Source: Plasmodium malariae
Lineage: Eukaryota > Apicomplexa > Aconoidasida > Haemosporida > Plasmodiidae
Length of the DNA: 64,000 bases
Assembly (NCBI RefSeq): GCF_900090045.1
Contig: NC_041780.1
Coordinates: forward strand, 204,501-268,500
Reading direction: 5' to 3'
Numbering within the stretch: position 1 is the stretch's first letter; each line of letters starts with the position of its first letter. The translations under genes were made by a program, and so were the position numbers. Shown one piece after another: positions 13,164-25,928 of this stretch. The notes under the pieces were generated by a model, which did not search any database, was not told where the DNA came from, and was given only the letters and a program-made list of their open reading frames with translations.

Positions 13164-16100
13164 ATGAACACAGAACATAACAATTCATATTTTAAAAAGT
13201 TGTACTGTAAAAATAATACCCCTTGTAGTATTCCAAGAAATTTTAATTTAGAAAATGATGTATTAATAAAAAAGTTGGAAGACAATCATGAAAATACAGC
13301 TAATAAGAATAATTTTAATAAAAATTTAGGAAATTTAATTTATAATATCTCCAAACTTATACTTGAAAATACAAATAAAAATAATACAGCGCCTGCTGAA
13401 CCGAATTTACCACTAAGTAAGGATAGCAGTAAAAGTAATAGTAATTGTAATATAAATAATAGTAACAGTAATAGTAATAACAGTAATAGCAGTAATAACA
13501 GTAATAGCAGTAATAGCAGTAACAACAACAGCAGCAGCAATAGTAACAGCAATAGTAATAATCATTATAGAGAAATGAGCGATGCACCTGTTAGAGTTTA
13601 TATTGATAGTTCAGAAAATAATAATTTATTTGTTATTGATGAAAAAAAGGAAGTTCATCAAATTTTAAACAACAGAACAACGGATTATTATAAAAAAGAT
13701 GGGAAATTCAAATTTTTAAATAATAATAAATACAATGCTAATACTGTTAATTCTGTCACTAATGTGTTAAACGGTAGCATTAAAAATGATAATTCAAAAG
13801 GTGCAGAAAATAAATTCAACTTTTTTACGCACACGAATACCTGTAGGCACACTATTAATGAACAAAAGGGAAATTTTATTAAATACAGTCCTAACAATTT
13901 AGTAAACATGCCAAAATGTGAGGAAGAAAATTATAAAAGGGAAAATAATATTTTTTCGAATTTTCATATCAATGATACGAAAAATGGTGCAACAAATGAA
14001 GCAATAAATGGCGTAATAAATGAAGCAATAAATGACGCAATAAATGGCACAAAAAATGAAGCAAAATATGATCCAAAATATGACCCAATAAATGGCCCCA
14101 AAAATGGTGCAAAACTGGATTATAAAAATACGCATCTTCCAATTTATCAAAATTTAAATTACACAGAAGAAGAAAAAGCGGTAAAAAATTATAAATTACA
14201 AGATGAGAATGGGCCCCTTCCTATAAAAGAATACAAAGGGAATAATGAAAAAATGAATCATAATAATATGGACAACCAAATTATTAAAGACATTATAAGT
14301 AAATCAAATAATAATTTTAAAAGTATTGTAATAACCAATGTTTTCCTTGGGAATATACCACCAAATATAACGGAAGAAAGGTTAAAAAATGTGCTGGAGA
14401 TATTTGGCTATATAATTCATATTGAGTATAAATGGTCTATCGATAAATGGTCATATGCATTCATTTATTTTATTGATGAAAAATGTGCTATAAATGCAGT
14501 TAATATTCTAAATCAGAAAAAATTTTTTGATAATTCCCCGAATCATAAATTAATATGCTTTATTGTTTCGAAACAAGTTCCTAATCAAAATACCTTGCAT
14601 TATAGCAGAGCAAACTTTTCCTTGTTAAAAGATGGACCTCCAGGTACACAAAAAAAAATTATTTCAAAATGTTTATTTGTTTATTCATGTTCTTAGTAGG
14701 AACGCAATTTGGATTTATAATGTTGTCCCTATATATTATGAGCATATTGTTGTGAACATTCATCTTTTTTTTTTTTTTTTTTTTTTTTGTTTTTTTTGAA
14801 TTTAAGGTGCAAACTTGTTTCTGTACGGAATACCGCTAAAGTGGACAGAGCTGAATTTAATACAGCTGGTAAATAAATATGGGCACGTTGTAGGGTTGCG
14901 AATTCCATACATTAATAATGATAATGATAAGAAACAAGGAAATCGAGGTTTTGGTTTTGTATCATATGACAATAAAAAATCATCTATTGAAGCTTTTGAA
15001 GAGCTATCAAAAATGTATATTCATGGAAAGCTCTTAAAAGTTCAATTAAAAAATGGTGAAGAGCATTTATTACCTGCCAAATTAAAAAGTATATATAATG
15101 CTAATAAGAATAAAGTGAAAGAAACGAATAATGCAAAAACTGCTCAAAGTTTAGTAAGTACAACTGATACTTTAAAAACCCTTAATTCCATAAATTCTAC
15201 AGATATTAAAAAGAAGCCTAAAAACAACAAATATACTGGCAGTAATAACATAAAAACTACAAATTTTATAGTACCATATAAAAATAAAATAATTAATGAA
15301 CCAAGTAATAGAGATACTAATAAAAATACTCCTCACGGTTCTACGTCTGACGCTAATTGTTCAATCGATTTAGTAGATAATGCATTAAAAAACAATTTTT
15401 CACTAAACAGTTCAAATGATTGTGATTTCCCTTCTTCCAATTTTTCAAACTCAAATTTTTTTAAAAATACTTCGTGTAATCTTCATAAATATGATACAGC
15501 AAATAAAAATATTAATAACCATATTCCAAATTTTTTATATAATAATATTTCAAGTAATGTATCTAGTGAATTTGATAGAGATAAAATATGTTTATATGAC
15601 TCCAGTGAAGGCATCTATGAAGCTAATAGAGCAAGTAACGCTTATGATACGTGTAACACAAGTAATTTGAATAACGCGAAGCGCATATTGAACAACGTTT
15701 GTTTAGATTTCATAAATAAAGGTGAACATACGAACTCAAATTCAGGTGAAAATATAAGCGCAAGTGTAAACCCAATTAATCTAAAAAACGAGAATAACTA
15801 TTTGAACAACTCTGATAACAAAAGCAACAAACCAAATATGAACAATGAGATTTCAACATATGATTACATGATATTCAATAAATTCGACTATTTTAATGTA
15901 TGTGTGGATAACAACAACTTAATAGAGAGAGGGAAAAAATTTATATGGAAAAAAAGAAATATTCAGCCTGTAGAACAGATAGGAAAAAATATAAGTAAAT
16001 CTTTTACGTATCCAAATAAAGCAGAAATAAAGAGGTATCACCCGAATGTAAGTAGTAGCAATAGTAATAATAGCAATAGCAATAGTAATAATAGCAATAG

Positions 16101-18110
16101 TAATAGCTATATTAATAGCGATAGTAATAGCTACATTAATAGCAACAGTAATAGCTACATTAATAGCGATAGTAATAGCTACATTAATAGCTATATTAAT
16201 AGCGATAGTAATAGCTACATTAATAGCAATTGTAATAGTAACTGTAATAGTAGTAACTATATCAATAGTAATAGCAATAACTATATTAATAGCAATAGTA
16301 ATAGCAATATAAATAGCAATAGTAATAGCAATATAAATAGCAATAGTAATAGCAATATAAATAGCAATAGTAATAGCAATATAATAGCAATAGTAATAGC
16401 AATATAAATAGCAATAGTAATAGCAATATAAATAGCAATAGTAATAGCAATATAAATAGCAATAGTAATAGCAATATAAATAGCAATAATAAGTACCCTA
16501 GCAACACCTTTTTTGAAGACAATACTCTTGATAAGAATCATATTACTAAACTAAATAATTTGAAAAATAAAACTTATAACATGCAAAAAGATATAACCTT
16601 GTGCAATTCAAATGAAATACAAAATATTAATGTCAATGTGTGTAATAATTTTTTTGTGAATGATGTCAAGATATTTCCACCTCCAAATAATGAGATGAAT
16701 ACAACTCAAAATGTGCAAGCTTATAAAAATGGTAATTCCATTTATCCTTTTAAAAAAACAAAAAGTGGAATGCAGTTGTGTGATAAAAGCAGAAACATAA
16801 GTTCTTTTTTAAACGAAATTTGGTATAATAGTAGTAACAATACTGGCAAAAACGATATGCATATTAATAAAAGAGATAATGTTTACAATGATGATGAAAA
16901 GAGCAGCAACAGTAAAAACAGTTGTAACAGTAGTAACAGGAATGGTGGCAGTATTCATAGCAGCATCAACAACAATATCAATAATATCAACAACAGAATC
17001 AATAACAATATCAACAACAATATCAACAACAATATCAACAACAATATCAACAACAATATCAACAACAATATCAATAACAGAATCAATAACAATATCAATA
17101 ACAGAATCAATAACAGCATTAACAACAGCATCAGTAACAGTAACGATGATATCAAATATAACTATAATGCGCAAGATGCTCAAACAAAAGAGATGACTAA
17201 TCTTAACCAAATTAAAAGAGATTTTTTCTCTAAAAAAAGTGTAAATAATTGCGACAACGATGAAAGGGAATATAACAGTAGGAATTGGGCAAACATATAT
17301 AACAATAATTTTAGTATTAATTTTGAACATGAGGAACTCCGCAATGTGTTCACGAATAGTATTAGCAATAATAGCAGTAATGATAATAGTAGTAGTAGTA
17401 GTAGTAGCAATAATAGGAATAATAGGAATAACTACAACGATAATAGCAACAGCAGCAATGGGAATAGCAGTAGTAACAATAATAGCTTAAAAAATATGCA
17501 GCTCTTTTTCACCTTTTTAAACACATACGCAAAGGAACACTCATTAAATATAGATGATTATGTTAATAAGGAAAATATGCAATTGCATGAAGTGCTAAAT
17601 GGTAAATATGACAATCAAGTGGATAAAAAAAAATTAGATTATTTATTAATAGCACATCTATTAATAAATAAGGAAAATAAGAAACAAAATGAAATACAAA
17701 ATGAAAGACGAAATGGAATACATAATGAAACACAAAATAAAATACAAAATAAAATACGAAATGGAACACAAAATGAAAAATCACTTGAAAAAACGAACGA
17801 TAAAGAACAAGAAAATTATAACTCCATTTCTCGTTTAAAACAAAGTGAAGTTGGTCATATGGTGCATTCAGGAAATACCGATATATGTTGTTCTAATAAT
17901 TTGAACTCAAGTTTTTACGAACGTAAGGGCCCATGTAAAAATAATATACTTGAACAAGTAAATGCAAATTACGCAGAATACAATAACGACAAAATAGATC
18001 GTTACTTAAACGATATATATATGTATGGTGATTATATGAACAAGTATAGTTATGATAAATCTATGTTTACTAATGAAATGAATAATGATGATAAAAACAT
18101 TAATAAATGA
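13164..18110 (+). CDS. CELF/Bruno-like RNA-binding protein, frameshifted
   Basis: Two exons. Exon 1 is 13164-14643 (donor CCAG|GTACAC) and exon 2 starts at 14807 after a long T tract and TTTAAG. RRM1 lies at residues about 386-470 (RNP2-like VFLGNIPP; RNP1-like WSYAFIYF). RRM2 begins across the splice junction: DGPPGANLFLYGIP, with RNP1 RGFGFVSY near residue 541. The G-P-x-G-x-N-L-F entry and following LKVQLK are the signature of the last RRM of CELF/Bruno proteins, which bind U/G-rich mRNA to control translation, stability or splicing. The rest is Asn/Ser-rich. One base is missing from a 24-bp Asn-Ser repeat near 16381-16388, giving a stop at 16405-16407. With one base restored in length only, the total is 4,785 nt (1,594 codons plus stop), ending at 18110. 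The downstream frame is open throughout, so this is one gene carrying a sequencing error or a real microsatellite frameshift. Two Plasmodium CELF paralogues exist and I cannot tell which this is. Confidence 0.85.
14644..14806 (+). other. Intron of CELF-like gene
   Basis: Donor GTACAC follows GATGGACCTCCAG; acceptor TTTAAG precedes GTGCAAACTTG. Splicing joins phase 1 and produces the conserved GPPGANLF sequence at the start of RRM2. It contains an almost pure T tract of about 25 bases. Confidence 0.85.
16061..16492 (+). repeat. Asn-Ser coding microsatellite array
   Basis: Imperfect AAT/AGC/AGT triplet array inside the CELF-like gene. It becomes a regular 24-bp unit (NSNSNSNI per unit) between about 16,270 and 16,490. 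One copy reads ataatagc where its neighbours read ataaatagc (16381-16388), which breaks the frame. Confidence 0.9.
16970..17140 (+). repeat. (AACAATATC)n coding repeat
   Basis: Run of nine-base units encoding Asn-Asn-Ile (with Asn-Arg-Ile variants) in the C-terminal region of the CELF-like protein. It is in frame and typical of Plasmodium low-complexity expansion. Confidence 0.8.
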
Positions 18111-18602
18111 AATGAAACCATGTGATAACAACAAAATAACAAGTTTATTTTTCCAATTTTGAGAATAGTACTACTAATATATATACGTTATATCACAATA
18201 ATAATAATAAAAAGATGATCATAAGAAATGTCAGTAAATATTATACAAATCAAATGTCAAAACGTTAGCAGGGGTTTCTTTGTATTATTACTATACAGTA
18301 AAAACATGGAAAATAAATAAATAAGTAATCAGGTAGATGGGTGGATGAATAGATGAATACATAAGTAGACAAATAGATGGATAAATAAATGCTTAAATAT
18401 ATAAGAAAAACAAAATGAACGTTCCTCTTATGTTAATTACGTAATTGCACATATTGGTAAATCATTTTTTAAATTATTAAAATGTGAGTTGTAATACTAC
18501 GAGAAGAATATAGTTCTATGTCTTATATTACGCTATGTCATTATTAAAAAATTTTACGGATTATGTAAAATTATACATGATTAAAAATAGGCCTGACTTC
18601 GT

Positions 18603-18648
<46 letters not shown>

Positions 18649-18689
18649 TACATACATATGTACACACATATGTACACACATGCGTACAT

Positions 18690-18887
18690 ACAAACACACA
18701 TACAAACACAAATACAAACACACATACAAACACAAATACAAACACACATACAAACACACATACAAACACACATACAAACACAAATACAAACACACATACA
18801 AACACAAATACAAACACACATACAAACACACATACAAACACACATACAAACACAAATACAAACACACATACAAACACACATACAAAT
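18690..18887. repeat. CA-rich 12-bp tandem repeat
   Basis: Alternating units acaaacacacat and acaaacacaaat, about 16 copies, just after a (TA)n and (ACATATGT)-type stretch. It is open in several frames on both strands because the unit is a multiple of three and has no stop codon. I do not regard these frames as coding. Confidence 0.9.
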
Positions 18888-19017
18888 AATTAAAATTTAT
18901 GTAGATGATATTAGAAAAATTCCACATACGATTTTATAATTATTAATATATTCTTAAGTGTAAAGCTACTTTAAATATTTTAGTGTTTAATTTTTTTAAA
19001 TGAATATTACACCATTA

Positions 19018-19050
<33 letters not shown>

Positions 19051-19254
19051 TTTTGTGTATGTGCATATGCGCGCGCATACGTTCCTTATTTGCTTAGCAA
19101 AATATGTCCAATTTGTCCATTTTACAAACCACATATTTTCTCCCCTATTTTGCCCTCGAGACATATATATATATACATTCCTTACGTTAATAAAATATGT
19201 ATTTGCATATATATATATATATTTGTATGATTTAAAATAAGTGGTATTATATAA

Positions 19255-19440
19255 TATTTTATAATATTTTATAGTATTTTACAGTAATTTATAGTATTTT
19301 ACAGTAATTTATAGTATTTTACAGTAATTTATAGTATTTTACAGTAATTTATAGTATTATACGGTAATTTATAGTATTATACGGTAATTTATAGTATTAT
19401 ACGGTAATTTATAGTATTTTATAGTAATTTGTAGTATTTC
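19255..19440. repeat. 20-bp tandem repeat
   Basis: Eight to nine copies of a 20-bp unit (tttacagtaatttatagtat), with later copies changed to tatacggtaa. This is a minisatellite in the convergent spacer, with no coding potential. Confidence 0.9.
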
Positions 19441-20045
19441 ATAATATTTTATAAATAAAATAATATATTTATTCATATGTGATTGTGGTACATTTGTATT
19501 TATTTTTTAATATTATTTAAAACTAACATACAAAGGGTATCCTAATTTTATATTAACGTGCTATGGTATCATATATATACATACGTGCACATTCTGCAAT
19601 ACTAGTTTCAATTATGAATTTATAATAACATACATGTAACCTGTTTACATGATTAATTTTTATATTATTTGTGAAATATTTTTAAATGTTATGCTTAATT
19701 TTTATTTCCTTTTCCTTTTCCTTTTTTTTTTTTTTCTTTTATTAATCTCTTCCAAATATACGTAGAAAAGGAAAACTTCCTGCTCGGAAATAACCCGTTT
19801 TCGTATTATTTATTTACTTTTTTTTTATTTTGAAAAATGGTTAACTTTCTTAATGTTTTTAAATTTATATTAGAGTTAATTTAATAAAATAAAAAAAAAA
19901 AAAAGGAACAAGTAGTGAAGAATGAAGCATAAGACGGTTAGAATGAAGCATAAGCGGTAAAGAATAAGGAATACGGAATAGGCATATTTTAAATAAAACA
20001 TTTTTACTCTTTTTTTATCTCTTAAAAAGAAAAAAAAAAAAAAGT

Positions 20046-21008
20046 CTACTCCTCAGCCTTATTTTTTGCGAAGGTTACTTCTACAATGTCTTTTGAATAA
20101 ACAGATCTACCTAGATCATTGTGAATAATTCGAGCAGTAAATTTAAAATTTTTATTATTATTAACATAATCCAAAAAACTATTTGAGCCTGCTCCGTCTT
20201 CAAATCCAAAATAGTACGACTTGGTGCCAAAATATGCTTTCCCATTTTTTTTCATATTTTTTTTCAAAACTTTTAAAATGCTATAATAATTTTCTCTCCT
20301 ATATAATATTTCATTTCCAATAATAAAATCAAAAGAATTCAACTCCATTTTTTTTAATGTTTTATTTAACTTATTCCATGGTTTATTAACAACTGAACAT
20401 GTAATGTCTTCACCGCTTATCTTCATATAGCTCTTTTTCTCCCCTAACTTTTTTTTCTTTAGTTTTATATTCAAATTCCTTTTTATATTTGGTAATAAAA
20501 TATCATTAATTACTTCTTTATTTAATTCTTGAAAAACGACGTTTCCCTTATCCAGCAAAATTTTTATTCCAGTGAGACCGTGTCCGCAACCTTAAAAAAA
20601 AGGAAGTAATAGATGTGAAAGAAGTTAAGAAAATAGTGAAAGAAGGAGTTCAGTAACAACAAAGGAAGCTGCGAATGAAGCCACTTAATATCACATAAAA
20701 TTTAAACGAATTTAGCTCTAAAGTCAACGGAATACGTTACTACATATAACGAATTTAGTTTTATATTTACCTAATTCCAAAACATTCTTATTTTTAAAAT
20801 CGAATTTTTCTCTGTGCAAGAATTTCAGCATGTCCCATGTACATTCCCATATTGTGTATCCCCCCTCGTACATGTTTTCTTTGACCAACTTTTTTTTTTT
20901 TTTTACATCAATACATCGATTTTTTAGAATTAATGAACTTTCTATTTCATCATTTTCTTTAGTTTTTTGAAATTGTTCCTCTTTATTTAAATAATAAACT
21001 TCATACAT
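20046..21008 (-). CDS. METTL18/HPM1-like histidine protein methyltransferase
   Basis: Two exons: 21008-20771 and 20590-20046, spliced in phase 1 (donor TTAG|GTAAAT, acceptor TTTAAG), giving 260 aa. The junction completes SAM-binding motif I, NVLELGCGHGLTGI, at residues about 75-88. Before it stands YEGGYTIWECTWDML, which matches the K-Y-E-G-G-x-x-x-W-E-C entry of METTL18/Hpm1. Further on, FDFIIGNEILY and KSYYFGFEDGAGS fit the family's post-I region and its K-x-Y-F-G-x-G-G element. Yeast Hpm1 and human METTL18 methylate one histidine of ribosomal protein uL3. A ribosomal target here is inferred from the family. The protein is compact, with only a short Lys-rich insertion near residue 36. Confidence 0.85.
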
Positions 21009-21658
21009 TTTTATATATGAGGTACATAAATGAAGTTAAAAAAAAAGTTTTTCAAAATCTTCTTTTTCTATATCTATATCTATATAGATATATATAGTTT
21101 ATTATTTTGGCATATATGGTTTTTAAAAAATGTTTATTATCAAATTAAAGGTTTTTAAACAAAAAAAAATAAAATGAAGTAAAATTAAACAAAATGAACT
21201 TTATTAACAAAAGAATAATTTAAAATTAATATAAAATGGGAAAAATAAATAAAAAATAAGGTAAAAAATAAAGTAAAAAATAAAGTAAAAAATAAAGTAA
21301 AAAATAAAGTAAAAAATAAAGTAAAAAATAAAGTAAAAAATAAAGTAAAAAATAAAGTAAAAAAATAAAGTAAAAAAATAAAGTAAAAAAATAAAGTAAA
21401 AAAATAAAGTAAAAAAATAAAGTAAAATAAAAAAAAATAACGAAACGTACACAACAATAAAAATAATCCCTTTATAAGTGGACGTATATGCTATCACCTA
21501 TGCATATACGAATATGCACATACGTACGTGAATATATATTTATGTACATATAAATAAATAAATATATATATATATATACATCTTCACAACAATTAATATT
21601 TCCATCTGTTTTAATAGGCTATAAAAGAATGTACACTTTTCGTCGAAAAAACTGCTCT
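21009..21658. other. Intergenic with 12/13-bp A-rich repeat
   Basis: Promoter side of the methyltransferase and 3' flank of the BT1 transporter. Between about 21,245 and 21,430 lies a tandem array of (A)6-7TAAAGT units, 12 bp at first and then 13 bp. No gene seen; frames through the array are repeat artefacts. Confidence 0.7.
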
Positions 21659-24072
21659 TTACAACATCATATTTGAAATATTTAGAGGACTGCGATCAGC
21701 GTACTTTTTTCTTACGTTACCCTGAAAAAGAGAATATTAAATACGGATAGAAAATTTTACGTCGAAAAAAAAAAAATTATATAATTGTATATGCATAATA
21801 CAATCGCACATATATATATATATATATAATGCACACATATACATATGACACATATGCAAAAGAAGATACCCAACTTGTTTACGCCACATGCTCACTATGA
21901 TATATTAAAAAATAATGAACTTTAAAATAAATTAAAAAAAGTAAACTCTTTCCAGCTTTCAAAAATAGAAATATATAAACTTCATTTAACACTTTTTTTC
22001 TTCTATTTTTGTTATTTTTCAACTTTTTTTTTTTTTTTTCTTTCCTATTTATGTTACTTTAAAATTGTCAATTATGAGCCATTGGTCGCTATCCGAATTA
22101 TTGTCAGATGAAAATTTAAATAAATTAGTTTTATTTTTTTTTTCATCATCCTTATATTTTTCTATCTTCATGCTTTCCTCTCTAAAACGAACAATCTTTT
22201 TTGACGATTTTACTTTTTCCTGTTTATTCTTAAATAATAAATTCGTATCGAAATAATTTTTTTTCTGAGATTTGTTTAACTTGATATCTATATAAGCATC
22301 CTTATCATTTAAATATAAATGAGATAAGCTAATAGTATTTAGGGAATCTAATGATATATTACAATAGTAAAGTAAACTAGCACATGTTGTTAAAAAGGAA
22401 AGAAGTAAAATTATAAAAACATTTTTTGACATATGCATTATAATATTCCATATAAAATATCGTTTACTAATTAAATTAGACAAATTAAAACAAAAAATAT
22501 ATATATTAATTATTGTTGATTCTAAATTTAAAGGCGCTTTTTCTATACATAACAGTAATATGGGAAGGGCTAAAATTTTAATAGATATATTTTGAACTAT
22601 TATATTCAATAAAAATAAAAATGGACTTACATAAGTCTCACTATAATACAAAAAAATAAAGCTAACTATTTTAAGAAAGACATTAAATAATATTGTTATC
22701 ATTGCATAACTTCTATAGCACATCTTATTTGTATATAATTGAAAAATAGCAATTCCTATTAATTTTGAAGATCTTCATTAAGGGGGGCGGGGTACGGGAA
22801 ATCAGGAAAAAAAAAAAAAAAAAAAAAAAAAAATTAAAAATATTGAAACGATTGTCATAAGATGGGGATGACGATGTTAAAACTACAATTATGTACATTA
22901 ACACATATGCATTCATGTGGCATATTTCCACATCAGCATCTGCTCTTGTATGTGTTTTGTTCTTACTGCGATACGAGTGGGATGTAATTAATCAAAGATT
23001 GGGGCCACCTGTAATTCTGAACACCGTACTGTAGCATCGAAAATTTCATATCAACAGAAGAATTAAATAAAACTATGAGAAAAAGTATTTTAAACAAGTT
23101 TTCATTAAACAGTATTTTCCTTAAAACGCGAAGTTGCGATAATAAATCTACAGTATTTTTTACATTTATATTTCCATTTTCACTCTTTAATATTATATTA
23201 CGTTGTACTTTAAAATCATTGCTTAACAAAAGCGTTTCTTCGCTAGATATACAAGAAATGACAAATATAATAAAACTCTTTAAAATTAAAAAAAAAATAC
23301 TTACTTTGAGAATATAAATATAATATAATATAAGAGAACAAAATATCTTAATACACATCATATAAGATATATAAAATATTTTTTCAAAGTGCGTTTGTTT
23401 CCTGCACCTCTCAACTACTACCCCTTCAAATACACATGACGTTAACAACATATTAGTAGATATAAAAAAAATTGTACTTAAGTAAACATAATAATTTATC
23501 TTCTTATTAAACACATATATAAATAATAACAATAAGGTTGTCATAAGCTCACTTAAAATCACATAATATTTTCTATTTAACGGTAAATACAAGAAGTTAT
23601 CTACATAATGATTTTTACGTAAACTACTTTTTTTTAAATATTTAGACCGTAATAATTCATCTTTCATATATTTTCTACAAACGATTTTTAAAAATAGATA
23701 TTTTCCGTTACATACTGCTCTGTTACAATGGTATAACAAATCCTGAAGTTGGCTGTAAAACTCATATATCTTTCTTGACAAAAAGGAGAGTATATTATTT
23801 ATATTAAAATATACACTATCCGTTAAAAATGCAAAAAAAGGCTTTAAGAAATACAATAGTATTAATATATTATATATTTTTTTTCTAACATCTTCAGTTA
23901 CTTCTGCTTTAAATGTTGTACTTAATATATAGTCATTGTAACGTAAAAATAGTATATATAAAAACTCGCTCATAAAAAACAGGGGGGAAATATTTCTCAT
24001 TAACTGTGTTATCTTTGAGTCATCATATGTCCTCTTAAAAATGTTTTTGTTACTATCCAAAGGTTCCCTCAT
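21659..24072 (-). CDS. BT1-family membrane transporter (folate/biopterin type)
   Basis: Exon 1 is 24072-22967 (368 codons plus two bases; donor CGCA|GTAAGA). Exon 2 starts at 22772 (acceptor AATGAAG after an intron T tract). The frame runs on to a stop at 22049. A better model splices at 22058 (AAA|GTAACA) to a 63-nt last exon, 21721-21659, after a strong CTCTTTTTCAG acceptor, giving 627 aa instead of 609. About 12 hydrophobic segments are visible. The N-terminal YFLKPFFAFLTDSVYF corresponds to the K-P-L-Y-G-x-x-S-D-S motif of BT1 transporters. The tail is hydrophilic and Lys/Ser/Asp-rich. Plasmodium BT1 members include folate transporters, but the substrate of this one cannot be read from sequence. 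The family call rests mainly on this motif and the topology. Confidence 0.7.
22773..22966 (-). other. Intron 1 of BT1-like gene with GC-rich block
   Basis: Joins phase 2 to restore a continuous membrane-protein frame (PLVSQ to SSKLIGIAIF). On the coding strand an almost pure T run of about 30 bases is followed by a C-rich block (CCCGTACCCCGCCCCCC) immediately before the acceptor. That block is strikingly GC-rich for this genome. Confidence 0.75.
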
Positions 24073-24635
24073 TTTTTCTGCTCATTTTTAGCTACAACTA
24101 TATAGCATATATATATATATATACATATAAATTCATATATGCATAAATACATATGTACTATATGTATATGCATACATACGTACATACAGTACTTTAGATG
24201 TGTTTCTCACGCGTATTTTACTTCTATTTTGATATGTACTTGTTTAAAAGAAAAGAGAATATATACATACGTATATATATATATATGAAAACATCAACAA
24301 ACTTCGTTTCATATTATATTTATTATAAACACAAGTGGTATATATACAAGCACACAATAAATGTTTATTTATTTTTTTTTTTATTTTTTTGGTTAATAAT
24401 TCATCGTAGATGTTATGTGACGTTTTAAAAGAAAAATACCAATGTAAAAGTTTTTTCTTTTTTTTTTCTCTTATATCTCAGTGAATTTCAAAAAGCGTTT
24501 CTTCTGATAAATAAGAGCAACTGTCACAATTATATTTTATTTAACACTACTATTTTGTTTCTTCATTCTCTCTTTCCTTTTTTTTTTTTTTTTTATATAT
24601 TTTATTTTTGAAAATGGAAAAAAAGGTTGATTTAA

Positions 24636-24668
<33 letters not shown>

Positions 24669-25928
24669 GTTACAACGTTTGCATCATTAGGGGCACACCT
24701 TTATTTCAATTAAAAGAAACAAAGGAAGAATAAGTATGTTTAATAAAATAAAACAAAAGTGATTATATATCAGGAAACAAAGCAAAATGAATAAGCTTTT
24801 GTACATTTTTGCGAATACGAAAATTTGGCTTTTGTTGCAAATTAAAAAAAAAATATATATATGTATATATATATATATATATAATATATGTATACCTTGT
24901 ATATACATATGTACATAATTGTATATTGTATTATGTATATATGTGTATTTCACATAGGCACTGTATATTTTAATATATAAAGCAGCTTAAAAGCTAAGCA
25001 TCTTCATATCATGTATTAAAATAAAAAATAAAAAATAGGAATAATTTTTATTAAGAAAAAGGAATAAAATAGAAAATAAAAAAAAAAAATAAAAAAAAAA
25101 AATAAAAAAAAAAATAAAAAAAAAAATTCTTTTTTATGAATGATGTTTTATATATCCCTTTCTTTAAATTTGTTATTCATCACTTTAGTGTTTATTGTAA
25201 CAATGGATTTAAAAGACTATTGAAATAATACAGAGAAGTCCAGAAATATGGGAAAATGAAAAAAAACAAACAGGAAAACGGAAAATGCATAAAAAACATA
25301 TTATAACGTATGTATATTTATATATATTCTTATATGCATGAATAAAAGGTATGGGGGTGGGGCCCTACCTAATGTGCAAATGTATACATCTATATATACG
25401 TATATCTACATATATCTATATATATATATAAATATATATATATGTACGCGTATTTGCTGTGTTTTTCAGCCTTCTTTTCAATATATTTAGAATTAATAAA
25501 AAAAAACTTAATCACTTTACGTGCTCATCTTTTTTTCGTATCACTTTTTAACGTTACTCTCATTTTTCTTTTTAAACAAATTAAGGAAAAAAAAACAAAG
25601 GAAAATGAAAATAAAAAATAAAATGAAATGTAAAATAACACAAAATAAAGTATAATACAATTCAATAGAGTACAATACAGTAAAATAAAATAAAATGATG
25701 TACGATTAAGTAAAATATTGTACAGTAATAATCTACATTTTTCTGAACTTGTCATATTTTTATGAAAATTCCAAAAAAAAAAAAAAACATATACGTATAC
25801 ATATACGTATACATATATATATATATATATATATATATGTAGCTAGGTCGCAAAACATTTTTCGAATGCTGGTAAAATTTACACATTTTTCACTGTTCAC
25901 TGTTCGCTCCTTAAGCCCTTAATTTGTA
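24073..25928. other. Intergenic between SCD and BT1-like genes
   Basis: 5' region of the BT1-like gene and 3' flank of SCD. Contains several (TA)n runs, A-rich tracts (25,078-25,127) and one G-rich hairpin at 25,348-25,370. Small frames at 24,198-24,428, 24,687-24,953 and 25,525-25,755 have repetitive AT-driven composition and no gene-like features. No gene seen. Confidence 0.6.

Larger units (their letters stand above)
18111..20045. other. Convergent intergenic region with tandem repeats
   Basis: Holds the 3' ends of the CELF-like (plus) and methyltransferase (minus) genes. Contents are (TA)n at 18,606-18,645, a CA-rich 12-bp repeat at about 18,690-18,885, further (TA)n at 19,020-19,050, and a 20-bp tandem repeat at about 19,255-19,440. 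A short open stretch around 19,736-19,835 (plus) has no start codon or convincing splice sites. No gene seen. Confidence 0.6.

Noticed and set aside
16809..17330. 173-codon minus-strand frame
   Set aside because: Antisense shadow of the Asn-Asn-Ile repeat in the CELF-like gene.
18535..18939. Frames of 80-134 codons on both strands
   Set aside because: The 12-bp CA-rich array has no stop in several frames. It has a low-complexity peptide and no flanking coding sequence.
19736..19835. Open stretch of about 33 codons as a possible exon
   Set aside because: No start codon, no matching donor or neighbouring exon, and ends in T-rich spacer.
21185..21497. Phe/Leu-rich frames of about 90-97 codons (minus)
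   Set aside because: Antisense reading of the (A)6-7TAAAGT repeat array.
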